A stretch of DNA of 64,000 nt from Chloroflexota bacterium (GTDB taxonomy: Bacteria; Chloroflexota; Anaerolineae; Anaerolineales; Villigracilaceae): positions 1-64,000 of the forward strand of contig JAEWVF010000067.1 of assembly GCA_023459215.1 (NCBI GenBank), read 5' to 3'. Both the position numbers and the translations under genes were made by a program. A model generated the notes under the pieces. The model did not search any database, was not told where the DNA came from, and was given only the letters and a program-made list of their open reading frames with translations. Shown piece after piece: positions 15,479-24,131 of this stretch (within the stretch, counting starts at the first letter, position 1; every line of letters starts with the position of its first letter).

Positions 15479-16132
15479 ATGTCCCCCGAAGAAACCCTTG
15501 CCCAGATTGCCACTGAAGTCTCGGTTTGCACCAACTGCGAACTGCACAAAACCCGCAAGAAGTCGGTTCCGGGGGTTGGCCCGGCGAACGCCGAAATTAT
15601 GTTGATCGGCGAAGGCCCGGGCTTCAACGAAAACGAACAGGGGCTGCCCTTCGTCGGCCAGGCGGGCAAATTCCTGGGCGAACTGCTGGCCCAGGCCGGG
15701 TTGCAGCGCGAAGATGTCTGGATCGGCAATGTGGTCAAGTGCCGCCCGCCCAACAACCGCGATCCGCTGCCCGATGAACTGGCCGCCTGCGACAAATTCC
15801 TGGAACGCCAGATTGCGGCCATCAATCCCAAAATCATCATCACCCTGGGGCGCTTCTCGATGGGCAAATTCATGCCCGGCGCGCGCATCAGCGCCGTCCA
15901 CGGGCAAATGCGCAAGGTGGGTGAGCGTTTCGTGATAGCCATGTTCCACCCGGCAGCCGCCCTGCACCAGCCGCAATTGAAAACCACCATCCTGGCCGAC
16001 TTTGCCAAACTGCCGCAACTGCTCGAAGTGGTGCGCAAGGAACTCGGCAAATCCCAGGTTGGCGAACAAAAAGCTGCGTACACAGCCACAACGCCCGAGG
16101 AAGAAGACCCCAAACAGTTAAAGCTGTTCTAA
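15479..16132 (+). CDS. Family 4 uracil-DNA glycosylase
   Basis: A 217-residue iron-sulfur UDG. Cys17, Cys20, Cys88 and Cys104 (CTNC, VVKCRPP, AACDKF) are the 4Fe-4S ligands. The catalytic motif A is GEGPGFNENEQGLPFVG (44-60) and motif B is MFHPAA. It removes uracil from DNA to begin base excision repair. The last five residues, QLKLF, fit the bacterial beta-clamp binding consensus QLxLF, suggesting recruitment to the replication clamp. AGGAG precedes the ATG. The stop overlaps the next start as TAATG. Confidence 0.93.
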   Translation: MSPEETLAQIATEVSVCTNCELHKTRKKSVPGVGPANAEIMLIGEGPGFNENEQGLPFVGQAGKFLGELLAQAGLQREDVWIGNVVKCRPPNNRDPLPDELAACDKFLERQIAAINPKIIITLGRFSMGKFMPGARISAVHGQMRKVGERFVIAMFHPAAALHQPQLKTTILADFAKLPQLLEVVRKELGKSQVGEQKAAYTATTPEEEDPKQLKLF

Positions 16133-16635
16133 TGAAATTTAACCTGGACTCGCACAGCATCGAACTAATTCCCCATGGCAAGGAATTTACCGTCCGCGTC
16201 GACGGGCAAACCCGCCCGGTTGAGATTGTGCGTCGCGGCGATGGCTGGCTCGATATCCGCCTGCCGGGGACGGAATCAGCGCCCGAGACCGGGTTCAGCG
16301 CCTATGTCTCCAGCGACGGCGCGAAGCGCTGGGTAACCATCAACGGCCAGACTTTCCAGTTCAACCAGAGCAGTCAGATGGCTCGCAAAGCCGCCCGTGG
16401 ACAAAGCCACAGCGCCGGTGAACTGCTGGCCCCGATGCCCGGCCAAATCCGCGCGGTGCAGGTGGCCGAGGGCGAAACCGTGGCCCAGGGCCAGACCCTG
16501 CTGGTGCTGGAAGCCATGAAAATGGAAATCAAAATTGCCGCGCCTTTTGCCGGCAAAGTCAAAGTGCTGAACGCAAAAACAGGCCAAACGGTCGAAAAAG
16601 AACAGACCCTGATTGAAATTGAACCCCTATCCTGA
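16132..16635 (+). CDS. Biotin carboxyl carrier protein-like
   Basis: A 167-residue protein whose C-terminal half (95-165) is a biotinyl domain with the attachment site EAMKME, Lys130 being the biotinylated residue. The N-terminal 90 residues form an acyl-carboxylase-type BC-CCP linker region without a further known domain. It carries carboxybiotin between carboxylase and transferase subunits; no partner subunit is in the window, so the substrate (acetyl-, propionyl-CoA or pyruvate) is open. It overlaps the UDG stop by one base and is translationally coupled. Confidence 0.85.
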   Translation: MKFNLDSHSIELIPHGKEFTVRVDGQTRPVEIVRRGDGWLDIRLPGTESAPETGFSAYVSSDGAKRWVTINGQTFQFNQSSQMARKAARGQSHSAGELLAPMPGQIRAVQVAEGETVAQGQTLLVLEAMKMEIKIAAPFAGKVKVLNAKTGQTVEKEQTLIEIEPLS

Positions 16636-16659
16636 ACGCCTGCTCAAGGGAAAACCCTG

Positions 16660-17787
16660 ATGAAAATCGTCGCCATCTCCGCCTCGCAAATCCCATCCAA
16701 CGTAGCCAATAGCATCCAGGCCATGAAGGCCGTGCACGCGCTGGCGCAATTGGGTCACGAAGTCACCTTGCTGGTACCCAGCCACGAAGCCCGCAACAGC
16801 GACTGGGAGCAGCTCGCCCAACTGTACGGGTTGAAAACCCGTTTCAGCCTTGAATATATCGCCGCCCCCTCGCGGCGTCTGTTTTTCCTGACCGCCGTCC
16901 GCCGGGCGCGCGCTTTTAAGCCCGACCTGCTCTACGTCTGGCCAGTGCAATCGGCAGTGCTCGGCCTGCTGCACGGATTTCCGGTCATCATGGAAGTCCA
17001 CGACCTGCCTGCCGGCCGAATTGGCCCGTTCTGGTATCGCTATTTCCGCGATATGCGCGGCAAGAAACGAATCAGCGTCATCACCCAGGCCCTGCACAAA
17101 GCGCTGGATGAGCAATTCGGGAGGTTCCTCTCTCCAAAGGATGTGGTCCTGGCCCCGAACGGAGTCGAACTCGAACGGTTTGCCGACCTGCCCGACCCGC
17201 AAACGGCCCGCCGCTCCTTGGGCTTGGTCGAAGCCTCGACGGTGGCCTGCACCGGTCACCTTTACACGGGCCGCGGCGTGGAACTGTTCCTGAAACTGGC
17301 CAAACGCATGGAAGATGTCCAATTCCTGTGGGCAGGCGGCAAAGCGGAAGATGTCGATAAATGGCGCGAGGCGGCCAAAGACCTGCCGAACGCGCACTTC
17401 GCCGGATTTGTCCCCAACCAGCAGTTGACCCTTTACCAGGCTGCCGCCGATGTGCTGCTGATGCCCTATGGGAACAGCATCGCCATCTCCAGCGGCATGG
17501 GCAATTCGGCCAAAATCTCCAGCCCGATGAAGATGTTCGAGTACCTGGCCACCGGCCGCGCCATCCTGAGCAGCGACCTGCCCGTTTTCCGCGAAGTGCT
17601 CAATACCAATAACGCCGTTTTCTGTCCGCCCGATGACAGCAACTTCTGGCAGGGGGCCTTGCGCGGACTGCTCGACAACCCCTCCCGCCGGGCCGCGCTC
17701 GGTGCGCAAGCCCGCAAGGACGCCGAACAATACACCTGGACGGCGCGCGCCGCGCGGCTGCTGGATGGGTTTGTCGAAAAACCATAA
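16660..17787 (+). CDS. Glycosyltransferase family 4 (GT-B)
   Basis: A 375-residue retaining glycosyltransferase. The acceptor domain starts with MKIVAISASQIPSNVANSIQ; the donor domain has the glycosyl group 1 features APNGVELERF (about 165-174), GRGVELFL, and the late motif SPMKMFEYLATGRAILSSDL (about 288-307), the E-x7-E region. It uses a nucleotide-sugar on the cytoplasmic side, probably extending a lipid-linked glycan. It opens the 16.7-29 kb surface-glycan locus, with the next gene starting four bases after its stop. Confidence 0.85.
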   Translation: MKIVAISASQIPSNVANSIQAMKAVHALAQLGHEVTLLVPSHEARNSDWEQLAQLYGLKTRFSLEYIAAPSRRLFFLTAVRRARAFKPDLLYVWPVQSAVLGLLHGFPVIMEVHDLPAGRIGPFWYRYFRDMRGKKRISVITQALHKALDEQFGRFLSPKDVVLAPNGVELERFADLPDPQTARRSLGLVEASTVACTGHLYTGRGVELFLKLAKRMEDVQFLWAGGKAEDVDKWREAAKDLPNAHFAGFVPNQQLTLYQAAADVLLMPYGNSIAISSGMGNSAKISSPMKMFEYLATGRAILSSDLPVFREVLNTNNAVFCPPDDSNFWQGALRGLLDNPSRRAALGAQARKDAEQYTWTARAARLLDGFVEKP

Positions 17788-17790
17788 AGC

Positions 17791-19236
17791 ATGAAACTCA
17801 CTTCTCGTCAACTTTTCATCTTATTCCTGATCGCCTTTGCCCTGCGCCTGACCCTGGGCAGTTTTGCCTACTTTGCCCTGCCCCAACTTGGCACCGGCAG
17901 CGAAACCCAACAGGCCGGGTATCTCTTCTATGATGCATTCCGGCGCGATGCGCAGGCCTGGGAACTGGCCCAATCGGGGCAGCCCCTCTTCCGGGCCTTC
18001 TCCGGGGAGTATGAATCCGACCAGTATGGCGGCCTGCTCTGGTTAAGCGCAGGCGCCTACCGGCTCTTGGGCAGTCACCAGCCACTGGCGATTGTTGCAC
18101 TGGCAGCGCTGGTCGGTGCCTTGGGCGGGATTTTCGTTTACCGGGCCGCGAGCAAAATACTCGAACCAAAAATCGCTTTTTCGGCCACGTTGATCTTTTT
18201 TTTCTACCCTGAAGCGCTTTTGCAGGGCGCTTCGCAAATGCGCGAACCGTTCCTGATGACCTTCCTGGCCATGTTCTTTTATGGCCTGTTCTCCGCCCAG
18301 GACACCCAGGCCGACCAGGGTTCACGCCAAAAAATGGCCTGGTTCTGGCGGGTCTTGTCCCTGTTCGGGATGCTGGCCTTTTCACCGGGGATTGCCTTGC
18401 TGGCAATTGTCGGCGCTGTGGGCTGGTACTATTTTTCCGGCGAGGGTCACAAAGTTTCCTGGAAAGCCATCCTGGCCGCCCTGGGAGTCTTTGTCGTTGG
18501 GATTGTGATTCTGTCCCTTAGTTGGGAGAACCTGGTTTCAGCCAAAAGCGGCCCACTAGGCGTGATTGGCGATTGGGCGCGTGAAACCGCCAAATGGAAC
18601 AAATACATCCTCGGGCGCAGTTCGGGAATCGTCCAATTGCTCTTCGAGGCGCTGCCGGGCTGGCTGGCAATGCCCTTTGTCGCGGTGTACGGCATCCTCC
18701 AGCCGGTGCTGCCGGCGGCGATTGTCGAGCCGTCTGTCCCGTTCTGGCAAACCCTGGGGATTACCCGGGCAGCCGGCTGGTATGCGCTCCTGCCAATTTT
18801 GGGCTACGCGCCCTTTGCCGCCTGGAAGCTATCCGACCCGCGCCAGCGCCGCCAATGGCTGTGGATTTCAGCCCTGGTCTGGGTCTGGATTTTGATTGCC
18901 GCCATTCGCGGCGGCGGCGACCAGTGGGACAATCCGCGCTACCGCGTGATCCTGCTCTTTTGGATGGCCCTGCTGGCCGCCCAGGCTTGTAGTCAGTTAA
19001 AAATTACCCGCGACCGTTGGTTCCTGCGCATCCTGGCGGTGGAATCCATCATCCTGATGGTGTTCGGGCATTGGTATCTCTTCCGCTATATCGGCCTGGG
19101 ATTCAACCTCGGCATTCGCAACACGCTGATGATCGCCATTGGCCTGTCAGTGCTGGCCGTCGCCGGGGATTGGATGCGGGAGAAAGTGGGGAAGGGAAGA
19201 GTGAAAGAGTTGAAAAGGGAAAAAGAAAACCAGTAA
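17791..19236 (+). CDS. Polytopic membrane protein, GT-C-like
   Basis: A 481-residue protein with about eleven hydrophobic segments. After the first helix, an external loop has SGEYESDQYGGLLWLSAG (about 70-87), the acidic-loop pattern of GT39/GT-C lipid-linked sugar transferases. The last 18 residues are Lys/Glu/Arg-rich (EKVGKGRVKELKREKE) and come from a purine-rich stretch like others found between genes in this window, so the true end may be eroded by repeat DNA. Likely role is sugar transfer outside the membrane in the glycan locus; substrate unknown. Confidence 0.55.
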   Translation: MKLTSRQLFILFLIAFALRLTLGSFAYFALPQLGTGSETQQAGYLFYDAFRRDAQAWELAQSGQPLFRAFSGEYESDQYGGLLWLSAGAYRLLGSHQPLAIVALAALVGALGGIFVYRAASKILEPKIAFSATLIFFFYPEALLQGASQMREPFLMTFLAMFFYGLFSAQDTQADQGSRQKMAWFWRVLSLFGMLAFSPGIALLAIVGAVGWYYFSGEGHKVSWKAILAALGVFVVGIVILSLSWENLVSAKSGPLGVIGDWARETAKWNKYILGRSSGIVQLLFEALPGWLAMPFVAVYGILQPVLPAAIVEPSVPFWQTLGITRAAGWYALLPILGYAPFAAWKLSDPRQRRQWLWISALVWVWILIAAIRGGGDQWDNPRYRVILLFWMALLAAQACSQLKITRDRWFLRILAVESIILMVFGHWYLFRYIGLGFNLGIRNTLMIAIGLSVLAVAGDWMREKVGKGRVKELKREKENQ

Positions 19237-19298
19237 ACAGGTGAACCGTAAAACAGGTGAACGTGAACCACTACTTTCATTCTGCCTTCCATTCCGGT

Positions 19299-19304
19299 TA
19301 TAAT
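19299..19304 (+). promoter_or_regulatory. -10 box upstream of gmd
   Basis: TATAAT in the context CCGGTTATAATTC stands 41 bases before the gmd ATG. No matching -35 is obvious. Confidence 0.45.
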
Positions 19305-19339
19305 TCACCAATTGAATTTTGCCTTTACAAGGAGAACAC

Positions 19340-20302
19340 ATGCCTACTGCATTAATTACCGGCATCACCGGTCAGGACGGTTCCTATCTGGCTGAGCTAT
19401 TGCTCAGCAAAGGATATGAAGTCGTCGGCATGGTGCGCCGCTCGAGCACCGTGACCTTTGAGCGCATCGAACACATCCAGGATGACATCCAGATTGTCCA
19501 GGGCGACCTGCACGACCAGAGTTCGCTGGTCAGCATGATCGAAGAATACAAACCGGATGAAATCTACAATCTGGCCGCGCAATCCTTCGTGCCGACCTCC
19601 TGGGGTCAGCCAATCCTGACCGGCGAAGTGACCGCCCTGGGCGTGGCGCGCCTGCTCGAAGCCATCCGCCTGATCAACCCCAAAATCCGCTTTTACCAGG
19701 CTTCCTCGAGCGAAATGTTCGGCAAAGTTGTCGAAGTTCCCCAGCGCGAATCGACCCCGCTTTATCCGCGCTCGCCGTATGGCGTCGCCAAAGTCTACGG
19801 ACACTGGATCACCATCAACTACCGCGAATCGTTCGATATCTTCGCCACTTCCGGCATCCTCTTCAACCACGAAAGCCCGCGCCGCGGCCTGGAATTCGTC
19901 ACCCGCAAAATCTCGAGCACAGTCGCCAAGATCAAACTCGGCCAGGCCAAGGAACTGCGCCTGGGCAACCTCGAATCGCAGCGCGATTGGGGTTTTGCCG
20001 GCGATTATGTCGAAGCCATGTGGCTGATGCTCCAGCACCACACCCCCGAAAGTTACGTTATCGGCACCGGCGAAACCCACTCGGTGCGCGAATTCTGCGA
20101 ACTGGCCTTTGGCTATGTCGGCCTGAATTACCAGGATTATGTTGTGCAAGACCCGCGCTTCTACCGTCCCGCCGAAGTTGACCTGCTCATTTCCGACCCC
20201 ACCCGCGCCAAAACCGAACTTGGCTGGCAGCCGAAAGTCTCCTTCAAGGGCCTGGTCGAGATGATGGTCGAATCTGACCTGCAACGCTTCGCCAAAAAAT
20301 AA
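19340..20302 (+). CDS. gmd: GDP-mannose 4,6-dehydratase
   Basis: A 320-residue short-chain dehydrogenase/reductase. TGITGQDGSYLAELLL (about 7-22) binds NADP, SSSEMFG and YGVAKVYGH carry the catalytic Ser/Glu and Tyr-Lys, and NHESPRRG and RDWGFAGDYVEAMW are Gmd signatures. It converts GDP-mannose to GDP-4-keto-6-deoxymannose, the precursor of GDP-fucose, -rhamnose or -perosamine. No reductase follows, so the final sugar is unknown. The ATG at 19340 follows AAGGAG; the upstream TTG frame is ignored. It is somewhat shorter than E. coli Gmd (373). Confidence 0.93.
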   Translation: MPTALITGITGQDGSYLAELLLSKGYEVVGMVRRSSTVTFERIEHIQDDIQIVQGDLHDQSSLVSMIEEYKPDEIYNLAAQSFVPTSWGQPILTGEVTALGVARLLEAIRLINPKIRFYQASSSEMFGKVVEVPQRESTPLYPRSPYGVAKVYGHWITINYRESFDIFATSGILFNHESPRRGLEFVTRKISSTVAKIKLGQAKELRLGNLESQRDWGFAGDYVEAMWLMLQHHTPESYVIGTGETHSVREFCELAFGYVGLNYQDYVVQDPRFYRPAEVDLLISDPTRAKTELGWQPKVSFKGLVEMMVESDLQRFAKK

Positions 20303-20322
20303 AACCATTGTCCCTAAAACCA

Positions 20323-20380
20323 TCACCACAAAGACACGAAGCCACAACAGAATTAGGGTGACTTGGTGACTTTGTGGTGA
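20323..20380. repeat. Palindromic repeat after gmd
   Basis: TCACCACAAAG (20323-20333) is exactly complementary to CTTTGTGGTGA (20370-20380). A similar CTTCACCAC/GTGGTGAAG pair lies at 55523-55606. Intergenic hairpin family of unknown role; it may act as a terminator because CTTTTTT follows. Confidence 0.65.
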
Positions 20381-20396
20381 CTTTTTTGCCCTCGCG

Positions 20397-22301
20397 ATGA
20401 ATCTCCTGTCCAGCATCATCAGAAACATTCGCCAAAAACCGCACCTGGCGGATTTTTTGGCATTGATTGGCCTGGCCCTGTTCGCCGCGCAAATGTGGGC
20501 ATTTGTCCACAGCCAATACTCCGTCCTCGACGAAGGCCTGTATCTCTACAAGGGGCTTTTGCTCGCATCCGGGCAATACACCCCCTTCCAGGACAATGGC
20601 GTTTGGATGAACCAGATGCCGCTTTCCTATCTCATCCCCGGCTGGATTCAACTTACCTTCGGCCCCGGCCTCGTTACCGGGCGGATGTTCGCCTTCACCC
20701 TCAGCCTGTTCGCCGTTTTGGGACTTTATCTCACCTCCCGGCGACTGGGCGGAGGCTGGGTCGCCGCTTTGCTGGTTTGGGCGCTGGCCTTAAATCCGGC
20801 GGCCATGCGTATGACCGCCATGGCCGCCTCGCAGGGACTGGTAGCTGCCCTCCTCGCCTGGACAATGTTCCTGACCCTCGGCCCGGGTCGCAAGAACTGG
20901 CAGCTCTTCCTCGGTGGCCTGCTGGCAGGCGCAACCGCCATGGTGCGCATCAACCTGATTCCCCTCCTGCCGCTGCTGGTATTGTATGTTTTTTTTGAAA
21001 ATCGCTCCTCCCCCAAATTCCCTGGTTTTGGGCATTTGGGGGAGGCCGGGAGGGGGTCGTTCTGGCTGCTCGCCGGAATGCTCCTCAGCTTCGGCGGAGT
21101 CCACCTGCTTTACTGGCCCAACATCCTGCGCCTGTGGGCGCGCTGGCTGCCGCTGCCCTTCCTGGTCCCGTACTTTGCCCCCGAACACATCCCCACCTGG
21201 AGCCCCGAGCCGCCCATCGGCTTTCGCCTGGCAAGTTTTTTCCTCGCATTCCGCTACCACTTCGCCGCCCTGATCGGCGCGCTGGCTGTTTTTGTTTTCT
21301 GGCCCAAAAAGAATCCGCACCAAAAACTCGTCCTCTTTTTATCTTTTCTACTCTTTACTTTTTTCATCCTGCACGCCTGGGCCGCGCTTGGCAACGAATA
21401 CTGCGTTTTCTGCTTCCCCACTTACACCGCCTTCTACAGCGGAATCGGCCTGCTGCTGGTCGCCGCCACCCTGCCGCACTGGAACCTGACCCCGCCGCCC
21501 TGGCGCGCCTGGACGGGATTCGGTCTGCTGCTGCTCCTGCTGGCTGGCATGGCTTACTCCGCTGAAGGCACCGTCCGCGACTTACTGCCGGAATATTTCT
21601 ACAAGCGTTTGCTGATGCTGCCGATGCCCGGATTCGGCGGCGCTCAAATCTGGCAGGTATTCGCCAACAAATTCAACCTGGAAATGCGCGCCATCACCGA
21701 CGCAGCCCAGGTTATCTTCCCGGTAATAGTTGCCGTTGGAATTGCCCTCCTCCTTGCAATCATCACCCGTTTCGCCATCCGTTTCAAAATCCGTTCATCC
21801 GCTTCCAAATCCGTTCCCGCATCCGCTCTCGCTTCAGCCTTTCTTCTCATCGCTTTTCTCGGCACAGTCTTCTCCCCCTCGCCGCTGCTGGCCGGCGAAT
21901 ATCAGGGCTACGATTGCCCGTCCGATGTGCTGCCCGGCTACGAAGCGGTTGGCGCCCAACTCGCACAACAGATTCCACCCGGTTCCAAACTCTACTGGGA
22001 CGGCTACTCGCCCGTGACGCTGTTATACTTGCCCGGTATTCAAATCCTGCCCGGCCAACTGCACGGCGGCTACTCCTTCCGCATATCGGACGACGACGCC
22101 GGATTGCGCCGTTACGGCTGGACAAACCAATCGCTCAACGAAGAATGGCTGGCCCAGGCCGATTTTGTCCTGCTCGAAGCGCGCAACGCTGACCCGGACA
22201 ACTGGCTGACCGCCAACCTGTCTGATTTTGAACTGATTCTTGAAACTGCGCCGCAATCTTGCCAGCAAGATTCGGTATTGTTCCTCTATCGGAGAAAATA
22301 A
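20397..22301 (+). CDS. GT39/ArnT-like glycosyltransferase, membrane
   Basis: A 634-residue protein with about twelve transmembrane helices and a C-terminal soluble part. The first external loop carries LDEGLYLYKG (about 44-53) and, shortly after, NQMPLSYLIPG, the acidic and Pro-Leu motifs of the GT39/ArnT (dolichyl- or undecaprenyl-phosphate sugar) family. A repeat-derived insert of about 17 residues (NRSSPKFPGFGHLGEAGRGS) lies at about 202-221 in a cytoplasmic loop. It is followed four bases later by a polyprenol-phosphate GT2, which could make its lipid-linked donor. Confidence 0.7.
   Translation: MNLLSSIIRNIRQKPHLADFLALIGLALFAAQMWAFVHSQYSVLDEGLYLYKGLLLASGQYTPFQDNGVWMNQMPLSYLIPGWIQLTFGPGLVTGRMFAFTLSLFAVLGLYLTSRRLGGGWVAALLVWALALNPAAMRMTAMAASQGLVAALLAWTMFLTLGPGRKNWQLFLGGLLAGATAMVRINLIPLLPLLVLYVFFENRSSPKFPGFGHLGEAGRGSFWLLAGMLLSFGGVHLLYWPNILRLWARWLPLPFLVPYFAPEHIPTWSPEPPIGFRLASFFLAFRYHFAALIGALAVFVFWPKKNPHQKLVLFLSFLLFTFFILHAWAALGNEYCVFCFPTYTAFYSGIGLLLVAATLPHWNLTPPPWRAWTGFGLLLLLLAGMAYSAEGTVRDLLPEYFYKRLLMLPMPGFGGAQIWQVFANKFNLEMRAITDAAQVIFPVIVAVGIALLLAIITRFAIRFKIRSSASKSVPASALASAFLLIAFLGTVFSPSPLLAGEYQGYDCPSDVLPGYEAVGAQLAQQIPPGSKLYWDGYSPVTLLYLPGIQILPGQLHGGYSFRISDDDAGLRRYGWTNQSLNEEWLAQADFVLLEARNADPDNWLTANLSDFELILETAPQSCQQDSVLFLYRRK
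21005..21056. repeat. G+C-rich palindromic element inside the GT39-like gene
   Basis: CTCCCCCAAATT and ATTTGGGGGAG frame a centre CCCTGGTTTTGGGC, with GGCCGGGAGGGGG beyond. It resembles the element at 3980-4040 in layout and in its GGGGGAGCCGGAGGGG-type flank. The reading frame stays open. Confidence 0.65.
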
Positions 22302-22304
22302 CCT

Positions 22305-23258
22305 ATGGATTTATCCATCGTCATCCCCGTTTACAACGAAGAAGAAAGCCTGCCGCTCCTGCATGAAGCCGTTCATGCCGCCCTGAAAGGCATGGATCGT
22401 ACCTGGGAGGTCATCTACGTCGATGACGGCAGCCGCGACGGTTCGATTGCCGTGCTGGAAAAACTCGCCGCTACAGACCCGGAACACGTCTGTGTGGTCG
22501 AATTCCGCCGCAATTTCGGCCAGACGACCGCCATCGCCGCCGGAATCGACCATGCCCGCGGCGATGTCATCACCTTCCTGGACGCCGACCTGCAAAACGA
22601 CCCGGCAGACATCCCGATGATGCTCGAAAAACTGGGTGAAGGCTACGATGTCGTCTCCGGCTGGCGCAAATTCCGCGAAGACAACGCCCTGACCCGCAAC
22701 CTGCCCTCGCATATGGCCAACTGGCTGATCTCGAACGTGACCGGCGTTCACCTGCACGATTACGGCTGCACCCTCAAGGCCTACCGCCGCGAGGTGATCA
22801 CCGGCTTCCGCCTGTACGGCGAAATGCACCGCTTTATCCCGGTCTACGCCAACTCGGTGGGCGCGAAAATCCTGGAAGTACCGGTCCGCCACCACGCCCG
22901 CAAGTTCGGCAAAAGCAAGTACGGACTGGAACGCACCCTCAAGGTTATCCTCGACCTGATTGCCGTCCAATTTCTGACGCGCTACTCGGCCAAGCCGATT
23001 TATTTATTCGGCGGCGGTGGGATTTTGATGTTCCTGGCCGGCTTCTTCGGGATGCTTTTCCTTGCCATCCGCAAACTGCTCATCGAAGTCGATATCCTGA
23101 CCTCGCCGATCTTCATCATCTCCGTCATGCTGGCCCTGATGGGCTTCCAGTCCATCCTGATGGGTCTGATCGCTGAACTGCTCGTCCGCACCTACCACGA
23201 ATCCCAGCAAAAACCGACCTATACGGTAAAGAGAGTAATTAGAAACGCCGGAAAATAA
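22305..23258 (+). CDS. GT2 polyprenol-phosphate glycosyltransferase (GtrB/ArnC-like)
   Basis: A 317-residue protein: GT-A domain with VIPVYNEEESLPLL (6-19), VDDGSRDGS, and the metal-binding DADLQNDPADIP (about 94-105); then two C-terminal membrane helices (about 232-260 and 268-295). This is the architecture of enzymes that load glucose, mannose or aminoarabinose on undecaprenyl phosphate. The active site faces the cytosol. It probably supplies the GT-C enzymes in this locus. The gene begins four bases after the GT39-like stop. Confidence 0.88.
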   Translation: MDLSIVIPVYNEEESLPLLHEAVHAALKGMDRTWEVIYVDDGSRDGSIAVLEKLAATDPEHVCVVEFRRNFGQTTAIAAGIDHARGDVITFLDADLQNDPADIPMMLEKLGEGYDVVSGWRKFREDNALTRNLPSHMANWLISNVTGVHLHDYGCTLKAYRREVITGFRLYGEMHRFIPVYANSVGAKILEVPVRHHARKFGKSKYGLERTLKVILDLIAVQFLTRYSAKPIYLFGGGGILMFLAGFFGMLFLAIRKLLIEVDILTSPIFIISVMLALMGFQSILMGLIAELLVRTYHESQQKPTYTVKRVIRNAGK

Positions 23259-23263
23259 CCGAC

Positions 23264-24079
23264 ATGTCAGATGCAATATTATTCTATCGGCTCGGCTGGC
23301 AAGCTATCTGGAAGCAGAAAATCATTTTTCTGTATTATGCAGCATTCTTGTTCGCAATCCAGTTCTCCCCTTACGTCAATTACATCCAAGATAATTTTTT
23401 ATGGTTACGTTGTCTTCTTACCCCATTCTCTCTACTAGTAATCCCTGTTTCGCTTATCGCTGGTTCAATTGGAGAAGTTTTTATCTCCTATAAAATTACC
23501 CAAAGCGAACATCTCTTATTCGATGATATTTTCCAATTAATAAAAAAACATTTTTGGCGGTTTACAAAATTATTTGTCTTAATCGGATTTATCGGAGCTC
23601 TATTTTGGATTTCGGGCTCTTTGCTTCAATACCGGATAAAAGGTTTTGGAATAGAACCATTCATCTTTTTGTTTGCATTTGTTAATACCTTATTTACAGG
23701 CTTCTGGCTTTTTGCTTTTACAAAATTTTTGATAAAAGATCATGGAGTATTTAAAAGCATTTCTGGTGCGTGGAAATTATTTTGCAAAAACCTTCCAGCA
23801 CTAATGGCAATGGGAATAATTTGTTATGGAATGTGGTACATCCCCAATCTAATCGTTGTGGTTATCTTTGAAGTTATTCGATCAAATTTTTCGCTAACTG
23901 CATTTTCGGCGATAAATTTTCTCGCTCCAGGAATATTGCTACAAGAAAATCTGGCTTATCTTTTGATGATTTACATTATCTCAATATTTTCACAAGCCTT
24001 GGCAAACACGAGTTTTATGTATGCCTACCATCAGTATAGCCAAATAGAAAAATACTCCGACAAGAAAATCCCTGGATAG
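23264..24079 (+). CDS. Membrane protein of unknown function, A+T-rich
   Basis: A 271-residue protein with six or so hydrophobic segments and aromatic-rich loops; no family recognised. It has the look of the stage-III/YciC-type integral membrane proteins (a run of helices with W-x-L-F and G-x-W-K segments) but I cannot assign one. Its codon usage is strongly A/T-ended, unlike both neighbours, which points to recent acquisition into the glycan locus. It starts five bases after the GT2 stop and is intact, so it is presumably expressed with the operon. Confidence 0.6.
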   Translation: MSDAILFYRLGWQAIWKQKIIFLYYAAFLFAIQFSPYVNYIQDNFLWLRCLLTPFSLLVIPVSLIAGSIGEVFISYKITQSEHLLFDDIFQLIKKHFWRFTKLFVLIGFIGALFWISGSLLQYRIKGFGIEPFIFLFAFVNTLFTGFWLFAFTKFLIKDHGVFKSISGAWKLFCKNLPALMAMGIICYGMWYIPNLIVVVIFEVIRSNFSLTAFSAINFLAPGILLQENLAYLLMIYIISIFSQALANTSFMYAYHQYSQIEKYSDKKIPG

Positions 24080-24131
24080 CCTTCCAGGAAACCATAATAT
24101 TCTCTTACCATTTACCAATTACTCCCTGCTC

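Noticed and set aside
19397..20428. 343-codon minus-strand frame across gmd
   Set aside because: It is the antisense shadow of a clear GDP-mannose dehydratase; such frames are common in G+C-rich DNA.
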